This document shows positions 26,201-41,200 of a DNA stretch of 64,000 bases, one piece after another. This DNA comes from Hofstenia miamia. Its lineage: Eukaryota > Xenacoelomorpha > Acoela. The position numbers and the translations under genes were made by a program. The DNA is taken from NCBI GenBank assembly GCA_004352715.1, contig SCFE01000062.1, positions 734,269-798,268 on the forward strand, given 5' to 3'. The notes beneath the pieces were generated by a model. It worked only from the letters and a program-made list of their open reading frames with translations, did not search any database and had not been told where the DNA came from. Numbering within the stretch: position 1 is the first letter of the stretch; every line of letters begins with the position of its first letter.

Positions 26201-29200
26201 CTTCGATTCTGAATAATGCTTCCCTTTAATTTCGCATGCAAATTATATCTCGCTGACAATTTCCATTTTCGTTAAAATTCGCATCCGAGACAACAATTTT
26301 TCGTGTTTCTGAGTCTCCCTTGGCACGAATTAAACCTTACTTTCTTTATCATTAACATTTTAACTGCAGTGTAAAACGGGCAACCGATTAACTACCCTTA
26401 CGCATTTTGTCACCCCAGGTTATGGTTATTGACAGATGTCCAAGGACAGTTGATTTGCGTCAATTTTGCTAAATCTTAGAAAATCAATTATACACCATTT
26501 ACCTTTTTAATTCACATATTTTGTAAATCACAGTCCAATTTATATTCACAAATTCAAAGCGTTTCATGGTCTAATTTAATCAGCGCTTGCATACCTCAAC
26601 ACAAACGTTCATTTATTTATTTAGGCAGTAGAAGTGTGGCGCAAACATACGAGGCATCGCTGCAATCAGGACACGCTAAGACATATGAATTCGCAGTACA
26701 AACTGGCCCTCATTTATTAACATTATTTGTAAATCGTGAAAGAGGATGCAGAGTCGTGTTGCTTGGCCGAAAGTCAACCCATCCTAGTTACAGTGCGTAT
26801 GATTTCAGAAGAGTCTTCGACTACATTACGGAGGACAAGGTTCATTCGGTTGTCTCAGGGGATACACTAGATTCTTTTTCCGATCGCTATGATCAACCTC
26901 TGAACAGTGGTGTTTGGTTTCTGATGTTTTATAACGATGGATGTAGAAACAGAATCACTACTGAAATATTGACATTGTCATTTTTTTTAAAGGGTGAGTA
27001 TACGTATGCCACTATATGGTGTAAATCCATTGAATTAATATGCCTACATTAAAAATTCAAATTAATAACGTTGTCATCCAAATGCCGTTTGGAATTGATG
27101 ATGAGATCCTTGCTTGGTTTAATGCTTATGACATCATTTGAGATTTTTTACAAAAATTGTGACTTTTCAAGTGCCGCTTTTTTTAATGTAATTGAAGTAT
27201 TCTATCATTCTTCATTTTAACGTGGGGTCTTGCATTATGAGAAACAGAGTAGACTCTATAATTGTACCTGAAATGGTATTTTTGCTGTTTTATAGTACGA
27301 AAAATAGCATTTTAGAGAAAATTGTACTTCATTTATTATTACATCTTAATTCAATCACACTAAAAAACACAATAACAGACATAAATAGGCCATTTATGAA
27401 TTAATTCGCAATCCATGCCAATTTTTTCTTGCCCAAGAATGTATATATATTATACCTACTTGCTGCAGCGAATGATTTTTCACAAATTTCATTGGGCATA
27501 AAGTTGCATCCCGGATTCACATTGCTGTTCCAAAAATCTGTGAACAGTTAAAGATGATCCATTTGTTTGGTTGAATTAGTGTTAAAAACGAAATTGAATT
27601 TACGTTTGCTAACGTGAGTTAATGGTAAAGCAAGCTTGCTTTTTCTTCTAATTAAAAAAATGCTTTAAGTTCTATTCAAGAGAACTTAAAGAATCGTGAA
27701 ATTCTTCAAATACTATATTGGTGCTTTTATCATCTTTCTGTTTAAATTTTCCCACACGTTAATTTGTCGTAGAAATCAAAGGGAATTGTGTAGTGATAAT
27801 TCAAAGAATGCATTTAGCAGTAATTCCAGTTTATGATTATTACTTTCTAATCTCCAATTTATTACCTCATGTGAATATTTGATGGAATTTCAATCGGTAA
27901 TTTATGCTCTACTTCCGGATGTATTTCTGGTTTATTCAACACATTTCACATTCAGGTCCCCCTCACAATCAACACCAACCCATATCTAATTAAATGTAAT
28001 AAATTTTTCAACCTTGGAATGTCGAATTATCGTATAAACTTTCAATAAGCAGATGTTTAAAATATGAGTTGCAAATTGGCCTATAATTTGGACCTAAGGC
28101 CAGTCCAGGCCCGGCACAATATCCTTACGACAGTCTCAAATAAATTTAAAGCCATATATTGCATATATATTAGATGTAAATTCGACTCAATGCCAGTGCA
28201 CTCCACCTGTAACTTCTTTAGTACTCGATTCGGTTTATACTTAAATATTGAAATTTGCATTGCAATTCTGCAATAATGAGTGACGTATTAAAATAATCTC
28301 TATTTTATGTATATACTGGAACATGTGAAAGCTAAATGATGCGATAAATAATAGCTTTGAAAAAGAAAATGTAATATACCAGATAGACTTCTAGACTGTA
28401 ATTAAGATTGCTTCGGAATGTATTGATTATCGGTGAGTCATTTCTCTCGGGAATTGAAATTCAGGCATATTCTGCAGTGTCTTGAGAAATGAGCCGGTCG
28501 CATAAAGGCCATCTCGAAGTAAAGTTAATTATTTGCCCTTTATTCTATTACAAAAGTAGCAGTGTTGGCAAACGTGCTATTGTATTAATTTTGGTAATTA
28601 TTTTTTTGGTGTTTAGAGAGAAATGATATGTCATGTTCTGCCAAATGCAATGGCCATGGGAAATGTGATGCACTCGATCGCTGTATATGTGATTCTGGAT
28701 ATACTGGAGCACATTGCGAATCAAGTATATTTTGGTCTTATTTAATTATTTAATCTCTGTGATTAACATTTCGTCTAGAGTTGTAATTATGATGAATTTC
28801 ATCACTGAGGTTTTCAAAAAATTTTAAATGTCGATATATCAATTAATTCGTATATGACCTTTTCTACTTGTATTATAGGGTGGGAAATTTTTATATATTA
28901 TATATGTTAATTAATTTATTTGTTAACTCCTTTGCACAATCTGTCTTGAAGAAAGTTAATTTCCAAAAAACTCGCAAGTTCTGTTGTATCATTTTATCTA
29001 ACTTAGATTCTAGAATAAACATTTTAATTAAATTTGCATGGCACTTAGTTATATTTATAATTTTGATACTTGCTTACGCCAATTTCCCTACATATCTTTT
29101 TGTACCACTTAATAGCAATACTATAGTGGAAACTCGTGCAGATTGCTTTGAATTTGTTTTGTCGTGTTCTCTTGCACTGGAAATATGTTTAACATTTATA

Positions 29201-32200
29201 AAGGATGTCTGGATGATGAGGATTTTGCATTTGCTGATACATTGTCAATGTTAAACGTGATTAGACATTTGTAATTTTATCTAATATACTTTATGTATGT
29301 TCAACTACATCCAAATAACAATGGAAACCTCATTCAAAATGATTAACTGATTTTTTTCATAAACTTTATATTGGTATAACTGTACACACAACTAAGTTTC
29401 ATATTTTGTAAGAGATTAAATATCACATTGTGTAAAGGGCCTCTTTCATTTGTATCAATTTTCCATATTTTTTCCGTTATTGCTTCCTTGCACTCCTTGC
29501 CTTATTCATGATAGATTGATTATATTTCGATTAAATTATAAATAATATCAGTGATTTAAGATCAGGGAACAAGAGAAGCTAAGCCTGTGTTTGGGAAAAC
29601 ACTATTAAAATTCTATATTTTTGATCTGGCTTTCACTTTCTTGAGTATTTAATCTTCTGATTTTCATGTTTGCTGCCATAAACTCATGCTTTTGATATAA
29701 CAAACACTTTGAAAAGCGTAGATGTTTTTTGAAAAATTGTGATATTTCTGCTTAAAGGAGAATATCCGTATTAGGTAACGTTCAAAGATATTACTAAAGC
29801 AATACTTCTTGTGCAATTGAAAAACAAGCCTTTCACCGAGTTGTGCATCACTGAAAAAACACTTTACAATCGTTTATTTACTTACATACTCTTTTGAATA
29901 GAAATTTATTCATTCCTCGCGGCTTTTCCCTCACAATGCCAAGCGTAAAATTTATTATGGTAATTTCAGAGTATTTTTTTATAATCACGTTTTGCTAATG
30001 GATATCTCTTAAGTGTTTCAATGTGCACTATCCTGTAAGAAAGCTGAAAATTATTTTATTTTCAATTTTGTTAAAGGAAAGATTGTCATAGATTGTTTTA
30101 TCGACTTTGCTAATTGGATATGATGGGAGAATTTTTTAATTTTCCACAGCGAGCTTCAGCATTTTAAAAGGTTGCTGCTGCTATTTTATGCAATTTTTAA
30201 TGATCCTTAAATAAAATGTCTATATTTTTACCGTACATCCAATACAATATAGTATAATCCCAACGTCTGCAAATATTTTAATTATGAATATGACGACTGT
30301 CTGTGTAACCTAATCACGGATTAATTAAAAACAGGATGTTGATAAATTTATTTCATATTTAAATTATTACCTGTAACGTGTTTTGAAGTTTCTTAAAATC
30401 AAATTTTATTGATTAATTGTTTAAAAATATGATTGTTAAATTTTTCGTTCGTTTATTCCAAAACATCCCCTAGCACGGACACGCATTTAAATTTTAACTA
30501 ACTGTTTTAAATTTATTGTTTTACCGCACATTGTATTGACAGCTGTAAGCGTGAGTCAGAAATCAACTTTAAAATGCGCGCGGTTGGAGGGTTCTTAACT
30601 GAATAATTTCACTCTAACAAAAAGAATGTAAAAGTCAAATACAATAATTTTTATATCTTCAAATAGGCTGAAAAAGCCAAAATCTAATTTTTGGAATTTG
30701 TTTTTGTTATTGTTTTTTACGCTTATTAGTTTTTCTTAATTTTAGAAATTGAAATTCCGTGTCAAAATTTTGGAATTAATTCTGATGGCACTTGCAAATG
30801 TACAGAGGGCCTGTATGGAAATAAATGCCAGTTCAAGCAAACCGGGTGCTTTATCGACCCAGATTACTGTTCCAACAATGGCGTCTGTGTTCAAGGTGAA
30901 TGCGTGTGCAAAAACGGATATAGGGGTCCCCGTTGTAATGAAGGTAAGTCCTATATTTTACTCACACATACTTTTCTAGACTCTCCTTTTCCTTGTTTAC
31001 ATATTTCTAAACAACTCAACTGATTAGCGCCACGTAAACAGTGTTTGTAGAAGCCATGCTTCCATATTTCCCACGCTAATTAGATCGCCATGTTAAACCT
31101 TGTTACAGTAGTACAGGAGTTTAATTTGTTTCGTCTCTATTGTTTACACAATCTATGGATTACATTTCATTTCAAGAATTTAAAAATGTTGTGTTTCATC
31201 TTATATATCGAATATAAAAATTGTCCCATAAACCAAAACAATTGAATAAATAATCACATGGCTGTTTTTAACGCATGTGTGACTCTTGTGGCACTTTGCA
31301 AAACCACCGAATGTGAATTTACTACCAATTCAATTTACATTTAATTTATATATCATTTAATTCTATATTTTGTTTACAGGCAATATTCCACATAATACTG
31401 TCACACTTTTTAATTTTCTAACATAAGACCTCCTTTCAGGTAGGTGAAAAAGTTAATTCAAATACTTTTTGGACGTTTTTTGGTTTTTATGTTGCTATTT
31501 TTGCCGCCTTCTTTAATTACAGTAATAATAAATTGCCTGGGATAATAATGGATTATGCATGCAACAATAAGACCAAGCTACTAATTATTGCGACAACCAG
31601 AAATAATTATATGGAGTAATGATGGAAATCTTGAATGACATGATAAGTGAATTTTCCATTCAATTGGCTTTATTTGTTTTAAGGTATTATCATTACTAAT
31701 CCCCCCATTTGCCCAACTTAAGCGATTTGCAAATTGCACTCGTCATTCAATAAAATGAATCATTTGTTTATTTGTAATATATATTAATTTTGCTCATGTG
31801 GAAAGTTTATTTATTTTTTGCTCCAATAATCAGTCAATGTGCTAATTCCAGGCGAATGTAACCAATTTCTCACAATTTGCCACAGTGATAGTCGGAAATA
31901 ATAAATCGTTAAGCCTAATTGTTACTGAGTGATACTTTGTATGCCGTCAGCCACTCCCTCACACCTCAAATGGACATTGAGTCAGACATGATCCCTGTAA
32001 GCGACACTGTAATTCCTCCAATGTTCCAATTTAGCCATTTCTGTCTTTAAATATCCTTGAACTAACATTTTTCTGATTTAAGAAAGTGATTTTACCAATT
32101 TTACTCTTTCATTGATTTTCCCTTAACACCACCCAGATAAAATTGATTAAAATATTTTTTTAAATCCACTGTTCAGTTACATTATGATCTATAATTCCTT

Positions 32201-35200
32201 TACGAAACCAAATTCAGGTTGCCTGAACTTCAATGGCAGTTATATTATTATCTTACTAAAAAAATACATTTCCACGTATCTTTATTTGTTATAAGATATG
32301 TAAATATTTGACAGCTTTATTGTTTCTCTACTAAACTTTTTCGTGAAATTCTTTTGCTCCCTCGTACTCTAATTAACAATCTTCACATTTAAATCATTAA
32401 TTTCTATGCTATGATTTTGGAATAACATTTGCAAGATAATTGTATAAATGACGTAACGGGACATTTTGACACACTGAATTGGAAATAACTTTGGAGTAAA
32501 TGCTAGAATGTATTTATTTTAAATTTCCTAAATGGATTTAGGGAATAAATAATATGTCTACTTTCGTCTGCCGTCAGTAAATTAATTTTGTATAAATGGG
32601 CTAGAAAACGCTAACTTATTTGCAACTACATTTACACGCATTTCACTTACGAAAATTGTTCATCTATTTTTATTCCTTAGATCTATACCTATTGGTGTTT
32701 GACATATATATAATTTATTTCAAAGGATTTTTTGACTTGTTCAGCATTCTATTAGTGTATTACTTAGTAATCAGAAATTTTTCTTTTATCGTTTAAACAT
32801 TTCTTGTAGCGCTTCTTTTCTCGCGGTAAAAATCAATTAGAGTTGACGTACCACTATATTGTGTGAATTGTTGATTGAGCCCTAGGGAAGCACCACTTTT
32901 GGGCCTAATTATGTCACATTCTGTCTTCCTTTCAACTAAATGAAGAATGGATTTATCACTGAAGTGACGGTCGTCAGATGCTCCAATTTAAATTAAAACT
33001 AGTTTTTCAATTTCAGGCAATGGTAAAGCCATAAATTTATCTCGATGCAATATATTGTTTCACATGCATTACAATATGTGACATTTATCTCTCAAAAATC
33101 AAATGTCGACATAGAACTTTACAAATTTATTATATATTTACAATTCATCAAGAAAATATTGCGTATGTATGTTTACCCGTTTAATTCTCAATTTTTTGTA
33201 AGAGTGTTGCCCCTGTTCCGTGTAAAAGAACGCAGCTTCCGTTGTTCTTTGACTGACGTGATCCTAGAAACTTTCGAACATGGGTAGTGTATTTTTTTAC
33301 TAAAATTCCAAGTTGTCCAAAATCTATTGACATTTTGCAAAAAGTGAAATGATTTATGACGTTCTCCTAAAAACTTTAAGCTACATATTTATAGACATGA
33401 AAGCTAGTCTTTTTAAAACGTCTTTTGTTCGTGGCAGAGCAGAAAATTTTTGAAACAAATTGCATCTATCTTATGAAAAACCACAAAAAATTTTTTATCA
33501 TATGCTCATATAAAAAAATCGCAATTTCATTTAGTATTTAGACAGTTTTTCAAACCGCGTCTGCTCTTTGAACAAAAGCTATTGGTTAGTCCCACAGTCT
33601 TCTAAAATATTATAAATTGAAAAATTGATCAAGGGCGGTAAAACTGTTCTTTAACGTGAATTCAGTGATTAGCATCGCATCGCAATAATGAATAAATTCC
33701 CCTTCGTTTAGCGGTTTTTTAATTTGGTTCGTAACCTTATGTTTTAGAAGGCCGTGGTTGGTCTAAACCTTGTCCAATTTTGAAAATCCAATTTAATTCC
33801 AATAGTTCACGAACAGCTCTAACTACGCCGGCAGCGATGGTTTAGAAGACTTAATGAAACTAATTTTCAACACTGAATTTTAATTACGAGAGTTTTATGT
33901 GCTCCACAGTAATTCCAATTTCCAGATTTTGATACCTCCTCATTGTAAATTGTGATCATATTTATGAGGAAATGAGACTTTATTATAGCAAAGCATCAGT
34001 TTAGAAATTCATAAAAATTTGTATTGCCACATGTTTACATTCCATTTTTGTATAAATTGATTGGAATTCAGACAGACATGCACTTGTTCCGATTTGCCAA
34101 ACCGATGGAACTAATTGGGAGCGTTATCCGAATTCATTTAGACTGTAGACTTACATCTATTTTTGTTACCGATGTACATGGATTAGGATTTGGCTGAGAT
34201 TACTAATTTGAATTTTGCTGTGACACTTGTGACAGTATTTTGGTTGAATTTATTTACTAGCGCCTTCTTCTGCTTACAGTTGGCACTATAACTCAATGAA
34301 AACAATCTGAGTTGGAGAAGCAGTGTTTTATTACACTTTGTTTTGGTTTACCATTCCAAAGTTTGAGCAAAGAAATGAAAATGTTTCATTGTAAACTTAT
34401 TTCTAGTTTTGCATGAAGCATGTAATCTGGTATTTTCTTGCATACAATTAATATAAAATAGTTACAGGAAGCAAACGTACAAATTTTCGTTAATTTATGC
34501 AGAACTGATTTAAAAATAAAAAGTTTGTAGCGCAATTGTTATTTTGAATTTCATGAGCTCAAAATGGATAACTTGTTATAAATGGCGGGCCTTTTTGACG
34601 TTGACCAATAATAACGGAGAGCTTTAATTGACGCTGTTTAGCAATGACAATTTCGTGCTTACGCATTTTAGGTTTACAATTTGATATACAATCAGCGCAT
34701 GTAGATTTTGCTTGTATGAGGGGAGCTGAATACCCACATCGACTTGCATAAAAATTAATCGAGTTGTTGCCGAGATCTTAGGAAATTTGCAGACACAACT
34801 CTGTCTTATCATACGCATAGATTTAAAAATAATCGGGAGATAATCTTATTCCTATAATGAAAGGATTATTTTCGTCCATTTTTAACTGTAACTAAATTGG
34901 AAAAATTAAAAAGCGAGATTTCCTTTAAAGCAATTAAAGACTTTCATTTCTTTTGCTTGATTAAAAATTATTGAATATTAATTTATCTGGAATAAACTTT
35001 TTTGAAGGTTGTACTATACGTCATTTTTTTCATTGAAACATAAATTAAAATGGTTAAAAGCAGATTTTCAATCAGTACTTAATGTTTCAATTCTTTTTTA
35101 TATGGTAATTAATACGTAGCTAGAGTTTTTGTAGGCGTTAAGGATCACCTATGTTTAAGTGGCTGTTCCATTACGATTTGTTTGTTTCCGATACATTTGT

Positions 35201-38200
35201 TGTTACAGCACAATGTTTATCTTAAACGTATCTTAATTGGGGCGATTTGTTCGTTACTTCCAGGGTTTAAGTCTACCGTATCTTCGCAGACCGCGTTCAT
35301 GTGTCACACAGATTGCCTCGCGCTATTATTACTCATTAAATATACATAATATTTCCTCACAATTGTCTTAATCAGTTATGAATTTTTTATACATTATCAG
35401 CCTGTGAATTCTAGTGCTGATATATATTTCATGGATTTCACCTCACTCGCGAGAAGTGGGTGGTGCAACTGTCATCATTTCAATTGCCATAATTCTTTCG
35501 CACAAATATCTTACCATGTTTCTCAATTATATGTTGACATTCAATTTTTCCAAGGTTCAAACTACTTTAGTGGTACCATTATTTTTTAAATAATGTCACA
35601 CTGCAATTGGGGCATTCACTTTATTTTAGTGTACATCAACTCGTTACAATTGATAACATTAATTCGATTTGCTAATTACGCCACGTTTATCTCTCCAGCC
35701 CCGACAAATACCCGCAAATAATTATGCAAAAAACTTAGGAATATTTTTCAATATTATGATTAAAACGATTAAATTTATTAGTTATATAACAATTAAATTA
35801 CCAAGCTGTTAACCAGAAATTTATGTAATACTCTACCAGGGCTGGAAGAAATGACGATTAATTGCTACGATTAATCAGTAAAATTTCAGAGTCTTTTAAT
35901 CTTAACATTCCATTCATGGATTTGGGAATTTTGGGTTTTCTAGTCCTTTGGTTGTTCATAGTCTTTTGCGGGCTAGCGCACTTCGGACGAGCTTGACGAG
36001 GTACGGTCAGGCGCATTTACTAAATTCAACTAGATTTTCTTTTTCGTGTTAGACATTGTTTCCGGTTTTATACAAACGGTATTATTTTTGTTGCAGAGGA
36101 AATTATAACGTGCAATATGTGACCCCCGTCGCACACTGCCGTTAAGTTAAGTTAATTGCTAAGTTAAGGTTCAGATAATCCCATCGCACACTGCCGTTAA
36201 GGTAACCGTAACTTAAGCCTTAACGGCAGTGTGCGACGGAATTTCTTAAGTTACGGCTAACCGCAACGCGAACCGTAACGTTTTTTCTAGAGTTAAGTTA
36301 AGTTTACCTTAACGGCAGTGTGCGACGGTTTCGTTAAGTTACGGTTTTTTGTTGACTGATTTTGACAATATTTAGATGGAATTTGTATATGCATTAATAA
36401 ATTGGCATAAACAAACAGTGAAAATTAACATGCCAATCAGGTGACGATTGTATTGTAATTGAGTAGCGTCAATAACATNNNNNNNNNNNNNNNNNNNNNN
36501 NNNNNNNNNNNNNNNNNNNNNNNNNNNNNNNNNNNNNNNNNNNNNNNNNNNNNNNNNNNNNNNNNNNNNNNNNNNNNNNNNNNNNNNNNNNNNNNNNNNN
36601 NNNNNNNNNNNNNNNNNNNNNNNNNNNNNNNNNNNNNNNNNNNNNNNNNNNNNNNNNNNNNNNNNNNNNNNNNNNNNNNNNNNNNNNNNNNNNNNNNNNN
36701 TTAGCATTCCATTCATGGATTTGGGAATTTTGGGTTTTCTAGTCCTTTGGTTGTTCATAGTCTTTTGCGGGCTAGCGCACTTCGGACGAGCTTGACGAGG
36801 TACGGTCAGGCGCATTTACTAAATTCAACTAGATTTTCTTTTTCGTGTTAGACATTGTTTCCGCTTTTATACAAACGGTATTATTTTTGTTGCAGAGGAA
36901 ATTATAACGTGCAATATGTGATAGTATAAATGTGAAATATTTTGAATTCCTCTAATTGGTTCAGCAACAATATTTGTATTGTTTGCGGTTGGCTTTTGTT
37001 TGATTTTATTATTATGTCTAATCTGAACTATTATACAGGTGGACATAGACTACTACGGGCGGGCGGGCGCGCGCATGGTCCAAAGGTTTTACGGGCGGCC
37101 TGTTCTTTATTTTACGGGCTCAGGCGCCAAAAATGAGCCGCCCGCAAACCCCTAATTTTTCATTCCTTGAGAGGATTTACCAAGTATTTATTTTGAATTG
37201 GCAAAGTCATTTTTGCAACTTGTGGGTGAGCGTTGTCCTGAAGAAACAAAAGTTGTTTTCTTTTTATTAAGCAGGCTGTTTTCCTGATCTATTTTATGTT
37301 GTTTGCAATATTTGTTAGCAGTAATGGTTTCATTAATTTTTAAATACTCAGTGAATTATTCCATGACATGCCCACCAAACACACAACAACTGTTTCCTTG
37401 TAATAGTGGTGCCTTTGAAATATGCTGCAAGGGATCGCCCCAATGATCTTTCTTCTTAAACTTCAAATACGCGATCAATTTTCATCACATGTCATAATTT
37501 GACATTCAACAGTGTATTTGCCTGTATTTCTAGGTTTTTTATTAACTAAACTGCTGGATTATTCGTAATTTGAGAAAAATCGGCAAAAACTGTTTTGATC
37601 AACTGATAGTGATTAAGTGTTTAATTATGATTGTATAGAAAATGTTAGTTAAAGAGATGCCTTAGATAGCAATCACTATTATTTCTACTCCACTTTAATC
37701 ATAATCATCCTCGCATATCTACCACTGCTTTCATCCGACTTATAAAAATCCGGATTATCTTGAAATCATATTGTAGTAGTTGTTAACATTAGAATGAACA
37801 AGTTGTCAAATGAAACATGCTAAAAGATTTTTATCCGTGTATGCATTTACGGAGAAGCAATGGTACAAATAGTTCTATGCATCTTGCCTACATTGACAAT
37901 CAATTTGAATGTGTAGCTGTTTTTGTCAACATGGCTTTACAAATTTTTTATGTCATAAATTTGTTCAATTTTAGAAAAATTTTAAATTACTGCGGATAGA
38001 ATGAAATTCTCAAAATATTTCAACAAAATCTTTCGATTTTTTTATGTTGTCAATTTTGAGTAATTTTTTTCGCAGCGAACTTAACTTCGAAGCATGTGGG
38101 AAGTTTGTTTATGTATTCGCTGGTGAGTATAGAATTTTGTTATCTATTCCGTATAAATTAATTTATAATTTATTATATACAGCAAATGAATGTATTATAT

Positions 38201-41200
38201 ACAAATTCTGATCGATCAGTTAGCTAGTAAATACCTTCATTCTTATTCAGAGGGTTTTATTTGGAGCCCAATTCACCTCTTCACAATTTGTGAAGGACAT
38301 AACATGCTTGTTCGGGCATTGACAGCAGCAATAACTGTCGATTTTTGAGGGCATTGGTACTACCCTAGTTTATCTCTCATAATGCTAATAATCAGTTTGA
38401 ATTTGCAAATGTGTTTGTTTACATGGTAGTTGTTTAGTGTTAAAAGAATATATTTTACAATCCCAGTCAATGTTAGTTTGTAAATGCAGACAGCGTTTAA
38501 TGGTTCTTCTAAATTTAAATACAACTGTTCTATTTTCGTGAAAGTATCATTTACTGAGTCATGATTGAGAAATACTATAATCTCCTAAATCTTGATAGAT
38601 TTATTGGTTTTATGATTGTTGTGGAGATTAATCATTCGGACATTTTCATATGCACGTACATCCATTTGATTCTTGTCATTGACTACGTGTGTATCTCCAT
38701 TAATCCCAGGTATTTCCAATTTATTGCTGCCAGTCTGTGAAACAGAATTGCTAAATCTCTAAACTTGACAGTATTTTTTATTCTGACCACAAGCTGTGCA
38801 GATTTGCTTTAATCTCCAATAAATAATGAATGTTTTGTGTCTTTTCAAATTCATTCAGATTCTTAACCATATGCTTTCCATCATTATTAATTTGACAGTT
38901 CGAAACTTTCTAATACTTTCAAAAACATAATTTTACATTTTTAATCATCTATTTTTAGCTACATGTGTATCCCCATGCGGAGAAAGACAACATTGCGTCA
39001 ATGGCAAGTGTGTTTGCCAACCTCAATACAAAGGTCCCGGTTGTTCACAGTTGAACTGCGCAGCACCTGATGCCTGTTCGAATCATGGCACTTGTACAAA
39101 GAAAAATTGTTCATGCAATGTTGGTTGGACTGGAGTTACCTGCCATATTGGTATGTTTACTTATGTATTTTCGTTTGTGTATAATCACAGCTGACTATGT
39201 TATAGTACTTCCTTCATATAATAAACAATTTAACATTAAATAACGTCTCCTTTGTAATTTATTTTCTAATTTACCACGAGGGGCTCCGAAGAATTCTTTG
39301 GGCAGTCGAAATCAATTATCATAATGACCAATCAATGAATTGTTACTACTAAAGTTTTGACAAAGAACCTCATGTTTGTAGATAACATAGCATTTAATGT
39401 ACTGATAAAAATTAAACATTAACTATCTAAAACATTAATAACTTTTGCAACGCGTTACATTTAAATGTAGATATTAAAACAATTCCAACCAGTGTTACAG
39501 ATTCCTCCTCAACACTAATTGATTAAATTTTAACATCAATTATTGCAAATTTTTTCCAGAAGAATAACTTTTCAACCAATAACTGTTTTTAAAACCTTGA
39601 AAATTCCTGAATAAATTGCAATTATTTGTTTGCCGACTAATCAATTTATTAATTGAGTAAATTTGCAATTAATTGGAGGCCAATTATTTTTTTGGAATCC
39701 CTGTTGTGTTTACCACTAATTACACTGCTTTTTTATCTACTAATGAGTTATTATATTTATCTTTTAGACCGTTGTAATGACAACTGCTCTGGAAATGGTA
39801 ACTGTGCCAGCGACGAACTTTTAGGATGGCGTTGTCAGTGTGATCCTGAATTTATTGGGGAGTATTGTAATGTGCGGTTACCAGCCTCTTGTGATGGTAT
39901 GCCATTTTTTTTGAATAAGTACATCTTTCAGTTAATAACTTTTGATTGTGAAATTCTGTGAATTTTAGTTTCCATTAACCCAGTTTACTAGCTTTCGAGT
40001 GCAGTGTGATTTAAAATGTCGCTGGTTATTAAGTTCAATGAGCTTACCCAACTAAATAACGTCACAGCAATGTTGTCGTTTGAATCAAATTAAGCATAAG
40101 GCGTTCTCTGAATCATTTCACCATTTTAATCAGTGCCATTTAAAGTGAATCATCGCCAGACTACATTAATTTGTGTTTAAATATACTGTCGACAATCTCC
40201 CGCCAAGTTAATCAATATTTTTAATGTTCACATCCTTCACTATTCAGATTTAGTTTTAGCTATACTTTTGTAAATGCACTCATTATTTTAGAAAATGTAG
40301 GTTTTGGTCCAATAACAAATTTCTTAACATTTTTTTCATAAAATATGTTTAATGGACGTATTAGTAAACAAATCAAAAAATAAGCGGCAACGCACTGCAT
40401 TTTGCTAAAATTTTAAATACATAATTATTCTTTGAAATGTGGTTCATATTTTACTTCTTTATTCCAGTTGCACTGTATATTTTACGAGCTTAACCTTAAA
40501 CAGCCTGGGGATTTTTTTAAAAAATGTATGATGCTATAAAAAAATTTTGAATGCTTATAGCTCAAAAACTCTAACTTTGCGCGCGGCACTTTTCAATGGG
40601 TTTGGAATATCTTTGCACATGTTAAGAAACAATCAAAGTTCTTTGTTGCCTCCAACTGCTCAAAACCTTCTAAATACATTAACACTAACTATGGAAAGAA
40701 TTTAAATCTTTTTCAATAATTCAAGAATTTCTAAGAATCTATTCAACAATCTCTGCCACACCAATAAGCTTTAATAGAAATTTTCAACATTGCATTAATG
40801 TATGTTCCCAATAGACCTACCAATGTCCCAAGATTTTCAAATTTGGAAATAGGCTTAGAGAAAATTCTTTGTAAATGTGGAAAAACGGTTTGTCCTTTAA
40901 ACGGACGCTAGAAAGTTTTGCTTTTAAAGTTTTTTCATATTAAATTTGAATATATTTGCTTTGTTTTTGCTTAAATTTACTGTATTTTTTAAATAGAGAA
41001 GCTAATTCTAATTTCATTTTATTAAATAATAGTGTTCAAAGATGTTACTTTAGACTCTTGTTCTTCTAATCCTCTGTGCTGTCATAAGCCTTCTTGTTCA
41101 AAGACTAAAACATGTCTGAATACATATTACCATTTTGATGATTCAACATACTACAGCCAACCACCATTTCTCGCAAGAATAAAATCCGATGTCATTAATA

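Larger units (their letters stand above)
30944..38958 (+). other. tenm: Teneurin intron, 8 kb, with transposon remnants and a gap
   Basis: Contains a foldback element (36126-36328), a 222-N gap, an allelic duplication on the two sides of that gap and a decayed mariner transposase. Two EGF repeats present in other teneurins (roughly repeats 4 and 5) would be expected about here. I found no exon for them in the visible sequence; the gap could hide one. Confidence 0.6.

Noticed and set aside
28868-29254. 128-codon + frame inside a teneurin intron
   Set aside because: Hydrophobic but low-complexity AT-driven composition, no acceptor in phase with the EGF exons and no homology recognised.
37040-37145. 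GC-rich patch (CGGGCGGGCGGGCG and CGCCCGC)
   Set aside because: Looks like a CpG-rich promoter but has no gene start nearby; it lies in the middle of an intron next to the allelic duplication and mariner relic, so it is more likely repeat-derived.
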